DNA of 42,078 nt from Rhodopirellula sp. (lineage in GTDB: Bacteria; Planctomycetota; Planctomycetia; Pirellulales; Pirellulaceae), in assembly GCA_024644085.1 (NCBI GenBank), contig JAHELS010000025.1, positions 3,557-45,634 of the forward strand. The letters are read 5' to 3'. The notes under the pieces are model-generated. The model was not told where the DNA came from and searched no databases. It worked only from the letters and a program-made list of their open reading frames with translations. Below are positions 26,161 to 39,496 of the stretch, piece by piece; positions within the stretch are counted from its first letter, which is position 1, and every line of letters begins with the position of its first letter. The position numbers and the translations under genes were made by a program.

Positions 26161-27233
26161 GCTCCGCTCCCGAGCCCGTGTCCGCGAGGGATGAACTTAC
26201 ACATCAAGATCCCAAGGGCGTAAAGGAAGACCAACGGAATCGCCAGAGCAATCATGCTGGTCACGTCCGCCGGGGTCAGCAGCATCGAGATAAAAAAGAT
26301 CACCAGGACTGCGACCTTCCAGCTCTCGATGTAGGACTGTGTCTCGAAGAGTCCGATTCGTTGCAAGAACAGCATGACCAGCGGCAATTGGAATGCGATC
26401 CCGAATCCGAGCGGCAGAATCAGAACAAAGTTGATGTAATAAGACAATCGCGGTTCGACCGCCACGTCCATGCTCCCGTTGAATGCCAACAAGAACGTCA
26501 AGACGTAGTGCAGAACCAGGAAAAACGCGAGCACCACGCCTGAAATAAACAGCAATACGCTGACCGGGAGATAGACGTAAACGTACTTGCGTTCGTGGGA
26601 GTGGAGCCCGGCAGCCACAAAAGACCAGATGTGATAGAAAATCATCGGGGATGCGAAAATGGCTCCTACAATCAATCCCGCCTTGACCCAAATCATGAAG
26701 GGCTCTTCCATCTTCAATGAACTGAGCCCCATCTTGTTCTGGCGCAGTTGGACTTTCGGTTTCAAAGTTGACGGATCGGGAAGCGATTTCAGCAGCTCGG
26801 CCATTTCGACCGGTTTCACCGTGGTCGTCGACGTCGGTGGGACTTCCTCGGAATCTGTCTGCGATGTTTCGGCCGGTTCGGTTACGATCGATTCCAACGT
26901 CAATGATTGGTATTGGTCGGGGATCTCGTAAATGATTTCCCAAACCAGCGCATTGCTGGACAAAAACTTGTGCAGCGGCTGGTTGGCGGCATCGCTTGGA
27001 TCGTAACCGAGCAAATGCAGGTCTCGGTCAGCATTGAATTTCTGGATCGCTCCCTCGAGCGGCTTCTGCACAAACAAGACCACGCTATCGGCAAAAAACA
27101 GCCCGATGATCATCCCGCCGGCCAGCCACAGAATTGCCCGCACAAGCGATTGACGCAACTCTTCGAGATGCTCGCCGAAGGTCATCGTTGAGTTATCGAA
27201 CAGGTCGTCCTTGGGACGCGACAATCGTTCCAC
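26145..27233 (-). CDS. tatC: Sec-independent protein translocase TatC with a large periplasmic insert
   Basis: This 362-residue protein is longer than the usual 240-260. TatC marks are HLEELR (22-27) before helix 1, SFVAAGLHSHERKYV (204-218), the long helix region to 250, PLGFGIAFQLPLV (274-286) and TPADVTSM (320-327). Six helices are visible. Between helix 1 (about 31-55) and the conserved EEPF (176-179) lies an insert of about 100 residues, with an acidic, Thr/Ser/Pro-rich stretch (118-142). This enlarges the first periplasmic loop. TatC recognises twin-arginine signals and forms the receptor complex with TatB. GTG start at 27233; the ATG at residue 17 is possible. No tatA or tatB is adjacent. 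Confidence 0.92.
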   Translation of the reverse strand: MERLSRPKDDLFDNSTMTFGEHLEELRQSLVRAILWLAGGMIIGLFFADSVVLFVQKPLEGAIQKFNADRDLHLLGYDPSDAANQPLHKFLSSNALVWEIIYEIPDQYQSLTLESIVTEPAETSQTDSEEVPPTSTTTVKPVEMAELLKSLPDPSTLKPKVQLRQNKMGLSSLKMEEPFMIWVKAGLIVGAIFASPMIFYHIWSFVAAGLHSHERKYVYVYLPVSVLLFISGVVLAFFLVLHYVLTFLLAFNGSMDVAVEPRLSYYINFVLILPLGFGIAFQLPLVMLFLQRIGLFETQSYIESWKVAVLVIFFISMLLTPADVTSMIALAIPLVFLYALGILMCKFIPRGHGLGSGAYDPA

Positions 27234-27318
27234 GAATCAATTCCCGGTTGGATCCAGAACCAATGTAGGTTGATATGTTGAAAACGCGACCAACACGATA
27301 ATCTGACGTTGCCCGATG

Positions 27319-27347
27319 TTGATATACGGTTCCCAAAACAGTGTAAC
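27319..27347 (+). promoter_or_regulatory. Candidate promoter of manA
   Basis: TTGATA (27319-27324) and TGTAAC (27342-27347) are 17 bases apart in the divergent tatC-manA gap, about 77 bases ahead of the manA ATG. The -35 matches at 5 of 6 positions and the -10 at 4 of 6. GTTGATAT also occurs at 27269-27276, which might be a second element. Confidence 0.35.
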
Positions 27348-27423
27348 AGCGGAACCCGGCTTCGCCGCGCCACCTCGTCCATAACGGTTCAAAAGTCTCC
27401 TTGTCACCGCGCAATTTCGAACA

Positions 27424-28389
27424 ATGAAACCTTATCCCCTTCAATTCAAGCCGGTCTTGAAGCAAACGATCTGGGGTGGCCGGCTCCTGGGCGACCGGCT
27501 CGGCAAGCCGATCGGGCCGGAGTCGAATTACGCAGAGAGTTGGGAAGTGGTCGACCACGGCACCGACCAGAGCATCGTGACCAATGGACCGCTTGCCGGT
27601 GAAACCCTCGCCAATGTGATCGCGACCCATCCGCAGTGGTTGCTCGGTCGTGACCAGAGGGAAATGGCCTTCCCGCTGCTGCTGAAGTACCTGGATTGCA
27701 ACCGCGTGCTTTCGGTTCAGGTTCATCCATCGGATCAATACGGTTTACAGATGGAGAAACCGGATTTAGGGAAGACCGAAGCGTGGTATATCGTCGCTGC
27801 GAAGCCCGATAGTCTGATTTATTCCGGACTTCGAGACGGAGTCGATCAGTCGATGCTCCGCGAGGCGATCGAAGCGGGGAAGACCGAACAAGTGCTCCAC
27901 GCGTTTCACCCCAGCGAAGGTGACGTGGTTTTCATACCGGCCGGGACCGTGCACGCGCTCGGAGCCGGGTTGCTCGTAGCCGAAATCCAACAATCGAGTG
28001 ACACGACGTTTCGACTCTTTGACTGGAATCGCGTCGACTCCGACGGGCGAAGACGACCGCTTCATCTCGAGCAGGGGCTGGAGGTTGCCGACTATGATTC
28101 GGGCCCGGTCCATCCGCGACGTTGCGACCCGCACTCAGCGGGATGGCAATCGATCGTCGAATGTAACAAGTTTCTGTTGCGGATCATGCTTGCGGGACAG
28201 GATGTCATCGCCGGTGACGGCAAGTTTCACATCGTGACTGTTCCACGCGGTCAGGCGACGCTGCACAGCGATGGTGTGGTCACGCGGTTGACCACCGGTG
28301 CGACGGCGCTGCTTCCCGCCGCATCATCGCCCTGCGAGGTCTCCGTCACCGCCGGCGGAACGCTGATGGGGATGTGTCTACCCGAATGA
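27424..28389 (+). CDS. manA: Mannose-6-phosphate isomerase, class I
   Basis: A 321-residue cupin-type zinc enzyme, the short form seen in Firmicutes and many other bacteria. The N-terminus YPLQFKPVLKQTIWGG is the family opening, and ESWEVVDH follows. Zinc ligands are Q99 and H101 (in SVQVHPSD), E119 (in GKTEAW) and H177 (in AGTVHALG). It interconverts mannose 6-phosphate and fructose 6-phosphate, feeding GDP-mannose for envelope sugars or returning mannose to glycolysis. ATG at 27424, divergent from tatC. A catalytic arginine can be expected in the DTTFRLFDW segment (about 193-201). Confidence 0.93.
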   Translation: MKPYPLQFKPVLKQTIWGGRLLGDRLGKPIGPESNYAESWEVVDHGTDQSIVTNGPLAGETLANVIATHPQWLLGRDQREMAFPLLLKYLDCNRVLSVQVHPSDQYGLQMEKPDLGKTEAWYIVAAKPDSLIYSGLRDGVDQSMLREAIEAGKTEQVLHAFHPSEGDVVFIPAGTVHALGAGLLVAEIQQSSDTTFRLFDWNRVDSDGRRRPLHLEQGLEVADYDSGPVHPRRCDPHSAGWQSIVECNKFLLRIMLAGQDVIAGDGKFHIVTVPRGQATLHSDGVVTRLTTGATALLPAASSPCEVSVTAGGTLMGMCLPE

Positions 28390-28582
28390 CGCGTTTCATT
28401 CGCGCAACCGCTACGCCTCGTGAAACAATCTTCCTGGCGTCGCGAACAACCATGCGTGCGGCGGTCCACAGTGGTCGATTCCGGTGATGAATGGACTTTC
28501 GCAGGGATTCGTCTGGTCGCGATCACGCCGCAGTTCGTACCCTCACAGTCCCCATCCCGGTTTTTTAAAAGGAATTGTGAAC

Positions 28583-28849
28583 ATGTCACGCCGTCTACCG
28601 TTGTTGATTTCGAGCGTTGCGATGGTGGCCGTTGTGGTTTGTGCCGTCGGTTGCCGGGGTCGGGGACTGCTGCCGCCCGCCGGACCAATGAACCAACAAC
28701 AGGCCAGCGCGGTGATTCACGATCCCTTTCCGCAAAATGACATCGGTCCATACGAAGCGGCTTCCCGCCCACCGAGCTATCAGCAACCGTTGCCCGAAGC
28801 GGAACGCAACCGCATCGTTCCCGACAACATGCCCTGGCTCAACCGGTAG
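28583..28849 (+). CDS. Small lipoprotein of unknown function
   Basis: An 88-residue protein that starts at the ATG at 28583, just after AAAAGGAA, a fair ribosome binding site. A hydrophobic signal (residues 7-20) ends in the lipobox AVGC, so C24 should be lipidated and the mature part is about 65 residues. It is rich in Pro, Gln and Asn with no recognisable domain. Short lipoproteins of this type are frequent in planctomycetes. A longer in-frame start upstream would spoil the signal peptide. Function unknown. Confidence 0.7.
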   Translation: MSRRLPLLISSVAMVAVVVCAVGCRGRGLLPPAGPMNQQQASAVIHDPFPQNDIGPYEAASRPPSYQQPLPEAERNRIVPDNMPWLNR

Positions 28850-28859
28850 GCTCGTTGCA

Positions 28860-28901
28860 GGGGACGGGTCCGAATCGGTCATGGCGGGGACGGGTGCGAA
28901 T
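28860..28901 (+). repeat. Direct repeat pair after the small lipoprotein gene
   Basis: GGGGACGGGTCCGAAT (28860-28875) and GGGGACGGGTGCGAAT (28886-28901) are 16-base direct repeats with one mismatch, 10 bases apart. They lie between genes. The motif resembles dispersed intergenic elements I have seen in related genomes, but that needs a genome search. Confidence 0.6.
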
Positions 28902-28982
28902 GACAATTCCTGGGCTGAGTCACAAAATGGTGGCGTTCTGGTAGGTTGAATTGGCATTCACCGTGTCAATTCTGAGACCTCC

Positions 28983-30200
28983 ATGCCTCGCAAATCGTCC
29001 CCCAAACGATCGCCTACGCGATCTCCCCGGAAATCTTCGCCCAAGAAGTCATCGCGTAAGCCGAGTACGCGCTCACGGAGGTCGGCCGCTGCGCGGACGT
29101 CCGAATCGGCCCAACGTCTGCAACGGCTGCTTGCCTCAGCCGGATTCGGCAGCCGGCGCCAGTGCGAGGAATTGATTGAAGCGGGACGAGTCGAAGTCGA
29201 CGGCGAAGTGGTCACGAAGCTCGGAACGACCGTCACAGCTGACGTCAGCAAGGTGCGCGTCGACGGAGTCTTGCTGAAAAAACAGAAACTCGTCTACTTT
29301 GCCGTCAACAAACCGGTCGGATTTGTGACGACCAACCGCGACCCCCACGGACGCCCGCGGGTGATCGATCTTGTACCGCCGGACGAACGCGTCTTTCCTG
29401 TGGGGCGTCTCGATCGCAATAGCGAAGGATTGATCCTGCTGACCAATGATGGCGAGTTGGCGCAAAAACTGACCCACCCCAAATTTGGCGTCCGAAAGGT
29501 CTACCGGGTGACCGTCGCTGGCAAGGTCGATCCGGAAACGATGCGGCAAATGCGTAAGGGCATCTACATCGCCGAAGGCTTTGTGCGCGTCGAAGGTGCC
29601 AAGTTGATGAAGTCGCGGAGCCGATCAACCGAGATGGAGATCGTTCTGCGTGAAGGAAAGAATCGGGAGATCCGGCGGATCCTGGCCCGGCTCGGACACA
29701 AGGTCCAACACCTCCGCCGCATCGCGGTTGGCCCGCTTCGACTCGGTGACGTTCCATCGGGTGCTTACCGTGTCCTCAGCAATCAAGAGATCGACAAACT
29801 GTGGATGGCGACCGAGACATCCACCGATCCACCGCCGCGCCGACGAGGCACCAAGAAACATGCCGGAAAACGCGGATCGACGGCATCACGCCGGCCCACC
29901 AAAGGAAAGAAAGGTGAGCGGCGGAAATCCGCGGCACGGGGCGCGGATGCCGAACCCGAAGCCGCGTCACGCGGTAGCGGCACGGTGATCGGGGGCGATG
30001 TCTCGAGTGAACCAAGTCGCACCAGAAAAAGAAATGATTCGCGCCGATCAAAGCCGACCGGTGGAAAACGGGGGTCAAAAAAACGAACGGGGCGAAAGAA
30101 ATCGAAATCCGATTCCCCCCGCGGTAATCGCAAGAAATCGGTGCCAACGAAACGCGGCTCGAAAAAACGCAAACCGTCCAATCGCAAGCGCAAGAATTGA
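28983..30200 (+). CDS. rluB: 23S rRNA pseudouridine synthase, RluB/RsuA type, with long basic tails
   Basis: A 405-residue protein. After a Lys/Arg/Ser/Pro tail (1-40, with SPKR and SPKK-type motifs) comes an S4 RNA-binding domain (about 43-90: RLQRLLASAGFGSRRQCEELI). The RsuA/RluB catalytic domain spans about 104-270 with FPVGRLDRNSEGLILLTNDGE-like sequence (D144 is the catalytic aspartate) and EGKNREIRRI. The last 125 residues are very basic and low-complexity. RluB modifies U2605 of 23S rRNA in E. coli; RluF, RluE or RsuA activity is possible, but the S4 spacing favours RluB. The tails are probably disordered and bind RNA. Its stop overlaps the next start (TGATG). Confidence 0.88.
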   Translation: MPRKSSPKRSPTRSPRKSSPKKSSRKPSTRSRRSAAARTSESAQRLQRLLASAGFGSRRQCEELIEAGRVEVDGEVVTKLGTTVTADVSKVRVDGVLLKKQKLVYFAVNKPVGFVTTNRDPHGRPRVIDLVPPDERVFPVGRLDRNSEGLILLTNDGELAQKLTHPKFGVRKVYRVTVAGKVDPETMRQMRKGIYIAEGFVRVEGAKLMKSRSRSTEMEIVLREGKNREIRRILARLGHKVQHLRRIAVGPLRLGDVPSGAYRVLSNQEIDKLWMATETSTDPPPRRRGTKKHAGKRGSTASRRPTKGKKGERRKSAARGADAEPEAASRGSGTVIGGDVSSEPSRTRKRNDSRRSKPTGGKRGSKKRTGRKKSKSDSPRGNRKKSVPTKRGSKKRKPSNRKRKN

Positions 30201-31078
30201 TGTCAAAACTGCATGCTGACTTCTATGCCGACTCGATGCATCAGATTGACTCGGCGATCGAGCGTAACGACCTGATTGGCGAGGACACGTACTTGATCCG
30301 CGTGGCGGCAGAACCAATTGCCGGCGCGGTGGTCCCCGGGCAATTCGTGATGATTCGCCTGAGCGGGATCGACGCACCGCTGATCGGACGTGCTCTTGCT
30401 GTTTACGACGTCATCAATGACTCCGACAAGAATGCGAAGTGGATCGATCTCGTCTACTTGCGAAAAGGGACTTTCACCTCCGCACTCGCACAGGCACCCC
30501 TTGGAACCAAGGTCACGTTGTGGGGACCCCTCGGGAATGGTTTTGACAATCGTGTCTGCGACCGTTTGATCATGGTTGCCGGTGGCATCGGACAGACGCC
30601 GATGTTGTTGCTCGGCCGTGAAGCGATGGGCACGCAATCCTTTGGCGATCCCGGCCGCGCGAACCGATGGGCGCCGAGGGTTGAACTGATCTACGGTGCG
30701 CGGCGTGCAAGTCTGTTGGCGGGCGTCGATGACTTCCGCGCGGCCGGATTCGAGGTCACGCTCTGCACGGATGACGGTTCGGCTGGTCAGCAGCGGTTGG
30801 TTCCAGACGTGCTGGCCGACCGACTTGCAAATGTAGCCGACGGCGAGCGAATCCGCGTGGCAACATGCGGGCCAGAAATCATGATGGAAAAAGTCGCTGA
30901 AATCTGCCAATCCGCTTCCATCGATTGCCAGGTGTCGATGGAGACGCCGATGGCATGCGGTATCGGAATCTGTTTTTCCTGCGTCGCGCAAGTACGCCAG
31001 GAGGGACCCGAAGAGTGGGATTACAAACGGACCTGTGTCGAAGGGCCGATTTTTGACGCGAACCGGATTTGCTGGTAG
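30200..31078 (+). CDS. pyrK: Dihydroorotate dehydrogenase electron-transfer subunit PyrK-like
   Basis: A 292-residue flavin/iron-sulfur reductase. The start is the ATG at 30200, whose A is the last base of the rluB stop (TGATG). A FAD-binding barrel (about 15-105, with PGQFVMIRL and IGRALAVYDV) precedes an NAD-binding domain (MVAGGIGQTPM at about 127-137, later TCGPEIMM). The C-terminal [2Fe-2S] site is CGIGICFSC followed by TCVEGP, the PyrK pattern. PyrK passes electrons from the PyrDB dehydrogenase to NAD in pyrimidine synthesis. No pyrD is adjacent, so the partner lies elsewhere, or the protein serves another oxidoreductase (for example a sulfhydrogenase-type partner). Confidence 0.85.
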   Translation: MSKLHADFYADSMHQIDSAIERNDLIGEDTYLIRVAAEPIAGAVVPGQFVMIRLSGIDAPLIGRALAVYDVINDSDKNAKWIDLVYLRKGTFTSALAQAPLGTKVTLWGPLGNGFDNRVCDRLIMVAGGIGQTPMLLLGREAMGTQSFGDPGRANRWAPRVELIYGARRASLLAGVDDFRAAGFEVTLCTDDGSAGQQRLVPDVLADRLANVADGERIRVATCGPEIMMEKVAEICQSASIDCQVSMETPMACGIGICFSCVAQVRQEGPEEWDYKRTCVEGPIFDANRICW

Positions 31079-31131
31079 CCGCTCGGCCGGCGCAAAGGCG
31101 CCCAACGCGTTCATCGACGCGCCGATCCAGC

Positions 31132-32052
31132 CTACCGGTAAAACGAACCTTGAGTCGTCGGCGCGACGTTGCCGGTTGGATATCCGTAATCGGTTGCCGT
31201 GCTACCCGGCATGTATCCTCCGCCGGACGAAACCGAAACACTCGCCGGCGATGTCAAGCTTCCGCTTGGCGTGGCATTTTTGGCTGCGCTCGCTGTCGAA
31301 AACTCGGGGGCGGGAGCTGCTTGGGGTATGTCGTTGGCGGACAAACTGACCTCAACAGGTGCGGCCCCAGCTTCTGGGAATGTCATGGAAACAGCCGAAG
31401 CAGCCGATGGGGGCTCTGAGATCGCCGCGACCGCAGGTGAATCGGCGGGCAGAGTAAATCCTCCCGGATTCGCTGCCGGTGGCTTGGTGTAACTCGTGCT
31501 CGGCGGAGCGAAGTTCACCGCCGGCGGAGCTGGTGTGTTCTCGGCCGTCGCGTGGGGCGATGGTTTTGCATAGGGGGACGTCGCCGCCGTCTTGGGAGTC
31601 AAGGCCTTGCTACCGAACGTGTAGCCGGAAGGTTTGGCCTGGGGTTGCTCATAGTCGACCGGTTTGGTCGAGCTGCCGGCATAGACGCCGTTTAATTCGG
31701 CCGCGGCCATATTCGCCGGTACGGTCGATGCGGGCGTTGCGTAGCCGGGGGAAATCTCGATACCTGCCACTTGCGCCGTTTCCGACTCGGCTTGCGACGG
31801 AGGCGTCGCTGTTCCGCCAGCAACCGATGCGATCACTTGCGGAGTCGACGATTCACTCGGCGGAGCAGGGTAGGTGGTCGTGGGACCGTTGCCCGCGAGC
31901 GCTTCTGCCGACGGCTTGGTCCGCATCCCGAACATATTTCGTCCGGGCATGCTGCGACACCCAGCGGAAAATAAAACGGTCGCGGCGCACGTCGCCAACC
32001 ACATCCCGGCACATCTTGCGTTCTTCTTCAGCATCCTGCCAACCTTCGACAC
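31132..32052 (-). CDS. Proline/alanine/serine-rich lipoprotein of unknown function
   Basis: A 306-residue protein with a signal peptide ending in the lipobox FSAGC, C32 being the likely lipidated residue. The rest is low-complexity (Pro, Ala, Ser, Thr) with no fold I recognise; the motif SYTKPPAANPGGFTLP and the ending YGYPTGNVAPTTQGSFYR hint at an extended or disordered surface protein. It converges on pyrK with 53 bases between, in which a short G/C hairpin occurs. The gene lies downstream of gltD behind a terminator-like site, so it should have its own promoter. Confidence 0.65.
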   Translation of the reverse strand: MSKVGRMLKKNARCAGMWLATCAATVLFSAGCRSMPGRNMFGMRTKPSAEALAGNGPTTTYPAPPSESSTPQVIASVAGGTATPPSQAESETAQVAGIEISPGYATPASTVPANMAAAELNGVYAGSSTKPVDYEQPQAKPSGYTFGSKALTPKTAATSPYAKPSPHATAENTPAPPAVNFAPPSTSYTKPPAANPGGFTLPADSPAVAAISEPPSAASAVSMTFPEAGAAPVEVSLSANDIPQAAPAPEFSTASAAKNATPSGSLTSPASVSVSSGGGYMPGSTATDYGYPTGNVAPTTQGSFYR

Positions 32053-32130
32053 TCGGAATCGAATTGAAGCGAATCCTTCGCTTTTGTTCGGAGCCCGTGA
32101 CTACGCGATTCATCCAAACCAGGCGACACC

Positions 32131-32148
32131 CTCGGCAGCTAAGCCGAG
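32131..32148. other. Short hairpin between gltD and the lipoprotein gene
   Basis: CTCGGC and GCCGAG form a 6-bp stem with loop AGCTAA. No T-run follows on either strand, so it is a weak structure of unknown role. Confidence 0.3.
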
Positions 32149-32172
32149 AGAATCACGCCCGTGGTGGGACGT

Positions 32173-32191
32173 TAAAAAGCCGCTTCGCGGG
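32173..32191 (-). terminator. Terminator-like site after gltD
   Basis: On the minus strand CCGC-GAA-GCGG is followed by CTTTTTAAC, about 66 bases downstream of the gltD stop. The stem is only 4 G/C pairs, so it is a modest candidate for ending the gltBD transcript. Confidence 0.4.
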
Positions 32192-32256
32192 ATGTCAATG
32201 TCAGCTTGTGAAATTGCAGCATGAATTGCACAACAGATTCGTGTTTCACGACGGGC

Positions 32257-33768
32257 CTAAGAGATTGGCGACACTTCCATCGCGGTTCCCATGGTCACGC
32301 CCGGAGCGGGTAGATTGCTCGACCCCTGCAGGTAGATATCGATCGATCTCGCCGCTCCCCGACCCTCGTTAATCGCCCAGACGACGAGGCTCTGTCCCCG
32401 TCTGCAATCACCGGCCGCAAAAACGCCGTCGATGTTGGTCGCGAATTTGCCGTGGCTCGCCTGAAAATTGCTGCGCGGGTCAACTTCCAGACCAATCGCC
32501 TCGGCAACGTACTGTTCCGGCCCCAGAAAACCCATCGCTAACAGGATCAACTGGGCGGGCCATTCCTTCTCGCTCCCGTCGATCTCCTCCATCGACCAAG
32601 CGCCAGCTTTGTTCTTTGTCCAGCGAACTTCCACCGTCTTGATCCCCCGCAGATTCCCCTGGTCGTCCAACAGAAACTCTTTACTGAGAATCTGGTATTC
32701 ACGCGGGTCTCGACCGAATTTTGCCTCAGCTTCCTCGTGACCGTAGTCAACGCGAAACACGCGAGGCCATTCCGGCCACGGGTTATCCTCGGCCCGCTGC
32801 TCGGGCGGCTTGGGCAGAAGTTCAAAGTTAACGAGGCTGCGACACCCGTGGCGGATGCTGGTGCCGATACAGTCGGTCCCGGTGTCACCACCGCCGATGA
32901 CGATCACATCTTTACCTTCGGCACTGATGAACCCGTCACCGAGCGAATCGCCGTGAACAATCTGTTGTGTATTCGCAGTCAAGAATTCCATTGCAAAACG
33001 AACACCATCGACGTTGCGATTGGGGATCGGCAAATCCCGTGGCTTCGTTGCACCGCAGGCAAGCAACAATGCATCGAAATCGTCCCGCAGTTGTTTGGGG
33101 TCAACGTTATTGCCAACGTCCGCACCGGTGACAAAGTGAATCCCTTCGTCCGTCATCTTGTCGACCCGACGTTGCACCGCCTCCTTGGAAAGCTTCATGT
33201 TGGGGATTCCATATTGCAGCAATCCACCGATCCGATCGGCCCGTTCGTAAACCGTGACCTCGTGGCCGACCTGGTTCAATTGGTCGGCGGCCGCCAGCCC
33301 GGCCGGACCGCTGCCGATGATCGCAACTTTCTTGCCTGAGCGATTTTCGGGTGGTTGAGGCGTGATCCACCCCTCGGCCCAAGCCCGATCGACAATGGCA
33401 TTCTCGATGTTCTTGATCGTTACCGGTGGATCGGTGATCCCCAACACGCATGCTCCTTCACAAGGCGCCGGACAAGTTCGTCCGGTGAACTCGGGGAAGT
33501 TGTTGGTCTTGTGCAACCGCTCGCTGGCTTCTTTCCAACGATTGTTGTAGACGAGGTCATTCCATTCGGGGATCAGGTTATCGATCGGACATCCGGTCGA
33601 AGACTGACAGAACGGAACGCCGCAATCCATGCATCGGGCGCCTTGTTCGCGGAGATGATCCACGCGCGGTTCGGTGTAAATCTCGTCGTAGTCATTGATG
33701 CGCACGACCGGCAGGCGCCACGGCACCTTCTTGCGGTCAAACTCCTTAAATCCAGTCGGCTTACCCAT
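32257..33768 (-). CDS. gltD: Glutamate synthase (NADPH) small subunit
   Basis: A 503-residue flavoprotein. The N-terminal domain carries the iron-sulfur cysteines C46, C49, C54, C60, then C99, C103 and C107 ([25 protein letters not shown]). A FAD-binding [13 protein letters not shown] follows near 152, an NADPH motif IGGGDTGTD near 292, and a second FAD segment [19 protein letters not shown] near 455-473. It oxidises NADPH and passes electrons through its clusters to GltB for ammonia assimilation. It is 61 bases downstream of gltB on the same strand and is clearly part of one operon with it. ATG at 33768. Confidence 0.96.
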   Translation of the reverse strand: MGKPTGFKEFDRKKVPWRLPVVRINDYDEIYTEPRVDHLREQGARCMDCGVPFCQSSTGCPIDNLIPEWNDLVYNNRWKEASERLHKTNNFPEFTGRTCPAPCEGACVLGITDPPVTIKNIENAIVDRAWAEGWITPQPPENRSGKKVAIIGSGPAGLAAADQLNQVGHEVTVYERADRIGGLLQYGIPNMKLSKEAVQRRVDKMTDEGIHFVTGADVGNNVDPKQLRDDFDALLLACGATKPRDLPIPNRNVDGVRFAMEFLTANTQQIVHGDSLGDGFISAEGKDVIVIGGGDTGTDCIGTSIRHGCRSLVNFELLPKPPEQRAEDNPWPEWPRVFRVDYGHEEAEAKFGRDPREYQILSKEFLLDDQGNLRGIKTVEVRWTKNKAGAWSMEEIDGSEKEWPAQLILLAMGFLGPEQYVAEAIGLEVDPRSNFQASHGKFATNIDGVFAAGDCRRGQSLVVWAINEGRGAARSIDIYLQGSSNLPAPGVTMGTAMEVSPIS

Positions 33769-33829
33769 AATGATCTGTTAACTGTGTGGAGAGTCGGTTG
33801 GTGTATTCATTTTGCGCGAGGCTGCAGCG

Positions 33830-38410
<4,581 letters not shown>

Positions 38411-38500
38411 TGAGATCTCGAATTCGTTCAATAGTGCGACGCGATTGGCGCCGAAGACCCCTCGCAGAGGCTTTCCGCGGCGGCTTCGTGCGGTCGCTCG

Positions 38501-39490
38501 TTAGGCGACAACCGAGGCATTGCTGAGCGCCTCACCCGTCGCAGCCTCCGCGGCAGACTTCCCGCTGCCGGATCTACTTCGCTTTTCCGATTTCAACGGC
38601 CGCCCCAGGAGGAGAGAGCCGAACTCGCTCGCGGCTCTGCTGAGACGGCCCGATCGCCGGAAGATAATGCCCAGCGGACGCGTCATGCGCAACTCGCGGC
38701 ACGCGACCACTCGCAATGAACCATTCGCCGTTTCGCGGCGCACGGCCGCCTCGGGAACAATGCCAATGCCCCGATTCGCTTGAATTGCGCGGACCATCGA
38801 GTCGGCGTTATCAAACTCCATGCGAATGTTGACCTCGATGCCAGCCTTGGCCAGTGCCTTGTCAATCTCCTCTCGCAACTGCAGCCCGCGGGCAAAACCG
38901 ATCATGCTGATTCCTTTCAACTGCGACATCGATACCGCATGCTGGTCGGCCAATGGATGCTCGGCAGCGCACACCAGCCGCATCGGCTCCTGCTGCCACA
39001 ACACGTGCTGCAACTCTTTTGTGCTGCGGGGAAAACTGACCAACCCAAGCTCGACTTCGCCGCCCACCGTCATCTCGAACACTCGGTCGTTGGATCCAAA
39101 CTCGCTCTTGACGTCCACCTCCGGATGAAGACGCGCAAAAGCCTCGGTCGCCTCCGGCATGTAACTCAGACCAACCGAGACAATGGTGCCAACGGTGATT
39201 TGACCGCTGAGCTGCTGGCTCGTGCTGCGAACCTCCTGCTCGAGACGCTGATAACTGCGGAGAATGCCGCGCACGCCCCGCAGGTACGTCTTGCCAGCAG
39301 CCGTCAGCACCAGGGGGCGCTTGGAGCGGTCAATCAATTCGACACCCAGCGACTCCTCCAGGTGTTGGATCGCCTGAGAGACCGCACTCTGAGTCAATCG
39401 ATGAACACTCGCCGCTTTGGAAAAGCTACGCTGCTCAGCGATGGTGCAGAAAAGTTCGAGAGTACGAAATTGCAACGCCCACCCTCGCAT
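38501..39490 (-). CDS. LysR-family transcriptional regulator, candidate regulator of gltBD
   Basis: A 329-residue regulator with the LysR winged HTH at 7-66 (FCTIAEQRSFSKAASVHRLTQ begins it, then SAVSQAIQHLEESLGVELIDR) and an effector-binding domain at about 95-300 (SGQITVGTIVSVGLSYMPE and onward). The last 30 residues are a basic, Ala/Ser-rich tail. It lies upstream of gltBD on the same strand, like an operon, unlike B. subtilis gltC, which is divergent from gltA. Its own upstream region holds an imperfect dyad (39497-39541), which suits autoregulation. The effector is unknown; a carbon-nitrogen signal such as 2-oxoglutarate would fit if it controls gltBD. Other LysR classes (CysB or CbbR-like) cannot be excluded. 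Confidence 0.88.
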   Translation of the reverse strand: MRGWALQFRTLELFCTIAEQRSFSKAASVHRLTQSAVSQAIQHLEESLGVELIDRSKRPLVLTAAGKTYLRGVRGILRSYQRLEQEVRSTSQQLSGQITVGTIVSVGLSYMPEATEAFARLHPEVDVKSEFGSNDRVFEMTVGGEVELGLVSFPRSTKELQHVLWQQEPMRLVCAAEHPLADQHAVSMSQLKGISMIGFARGLQLREEIDKALAKAGIEVNIRMEFDNADSMVRAIQANRGIGIVPEAAVRRETANGSLRVVACRELRMTRPLGIIFRRSGRLSRAASEFGSLLLGRPLKSEKRSRSGSGKSAAEAATGEALSNASVVA

Positions 39491-39496
39491 TAGAAA

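Noticed and set aside
28390-28582. Possible regulatory RNA ahead of the small lipoprotein
   Set aside because: No stable stem or known motif could be seen; only a T-run followed by A-run and a ribosome binding site just before the ATG.
31089-31102. Hairpin GGCGC-AAAG-GCGCC between pyrK and the lipoprotein gene
   Set aside because: The stem is good but there is no U-tract, so I do not call it a terminator.
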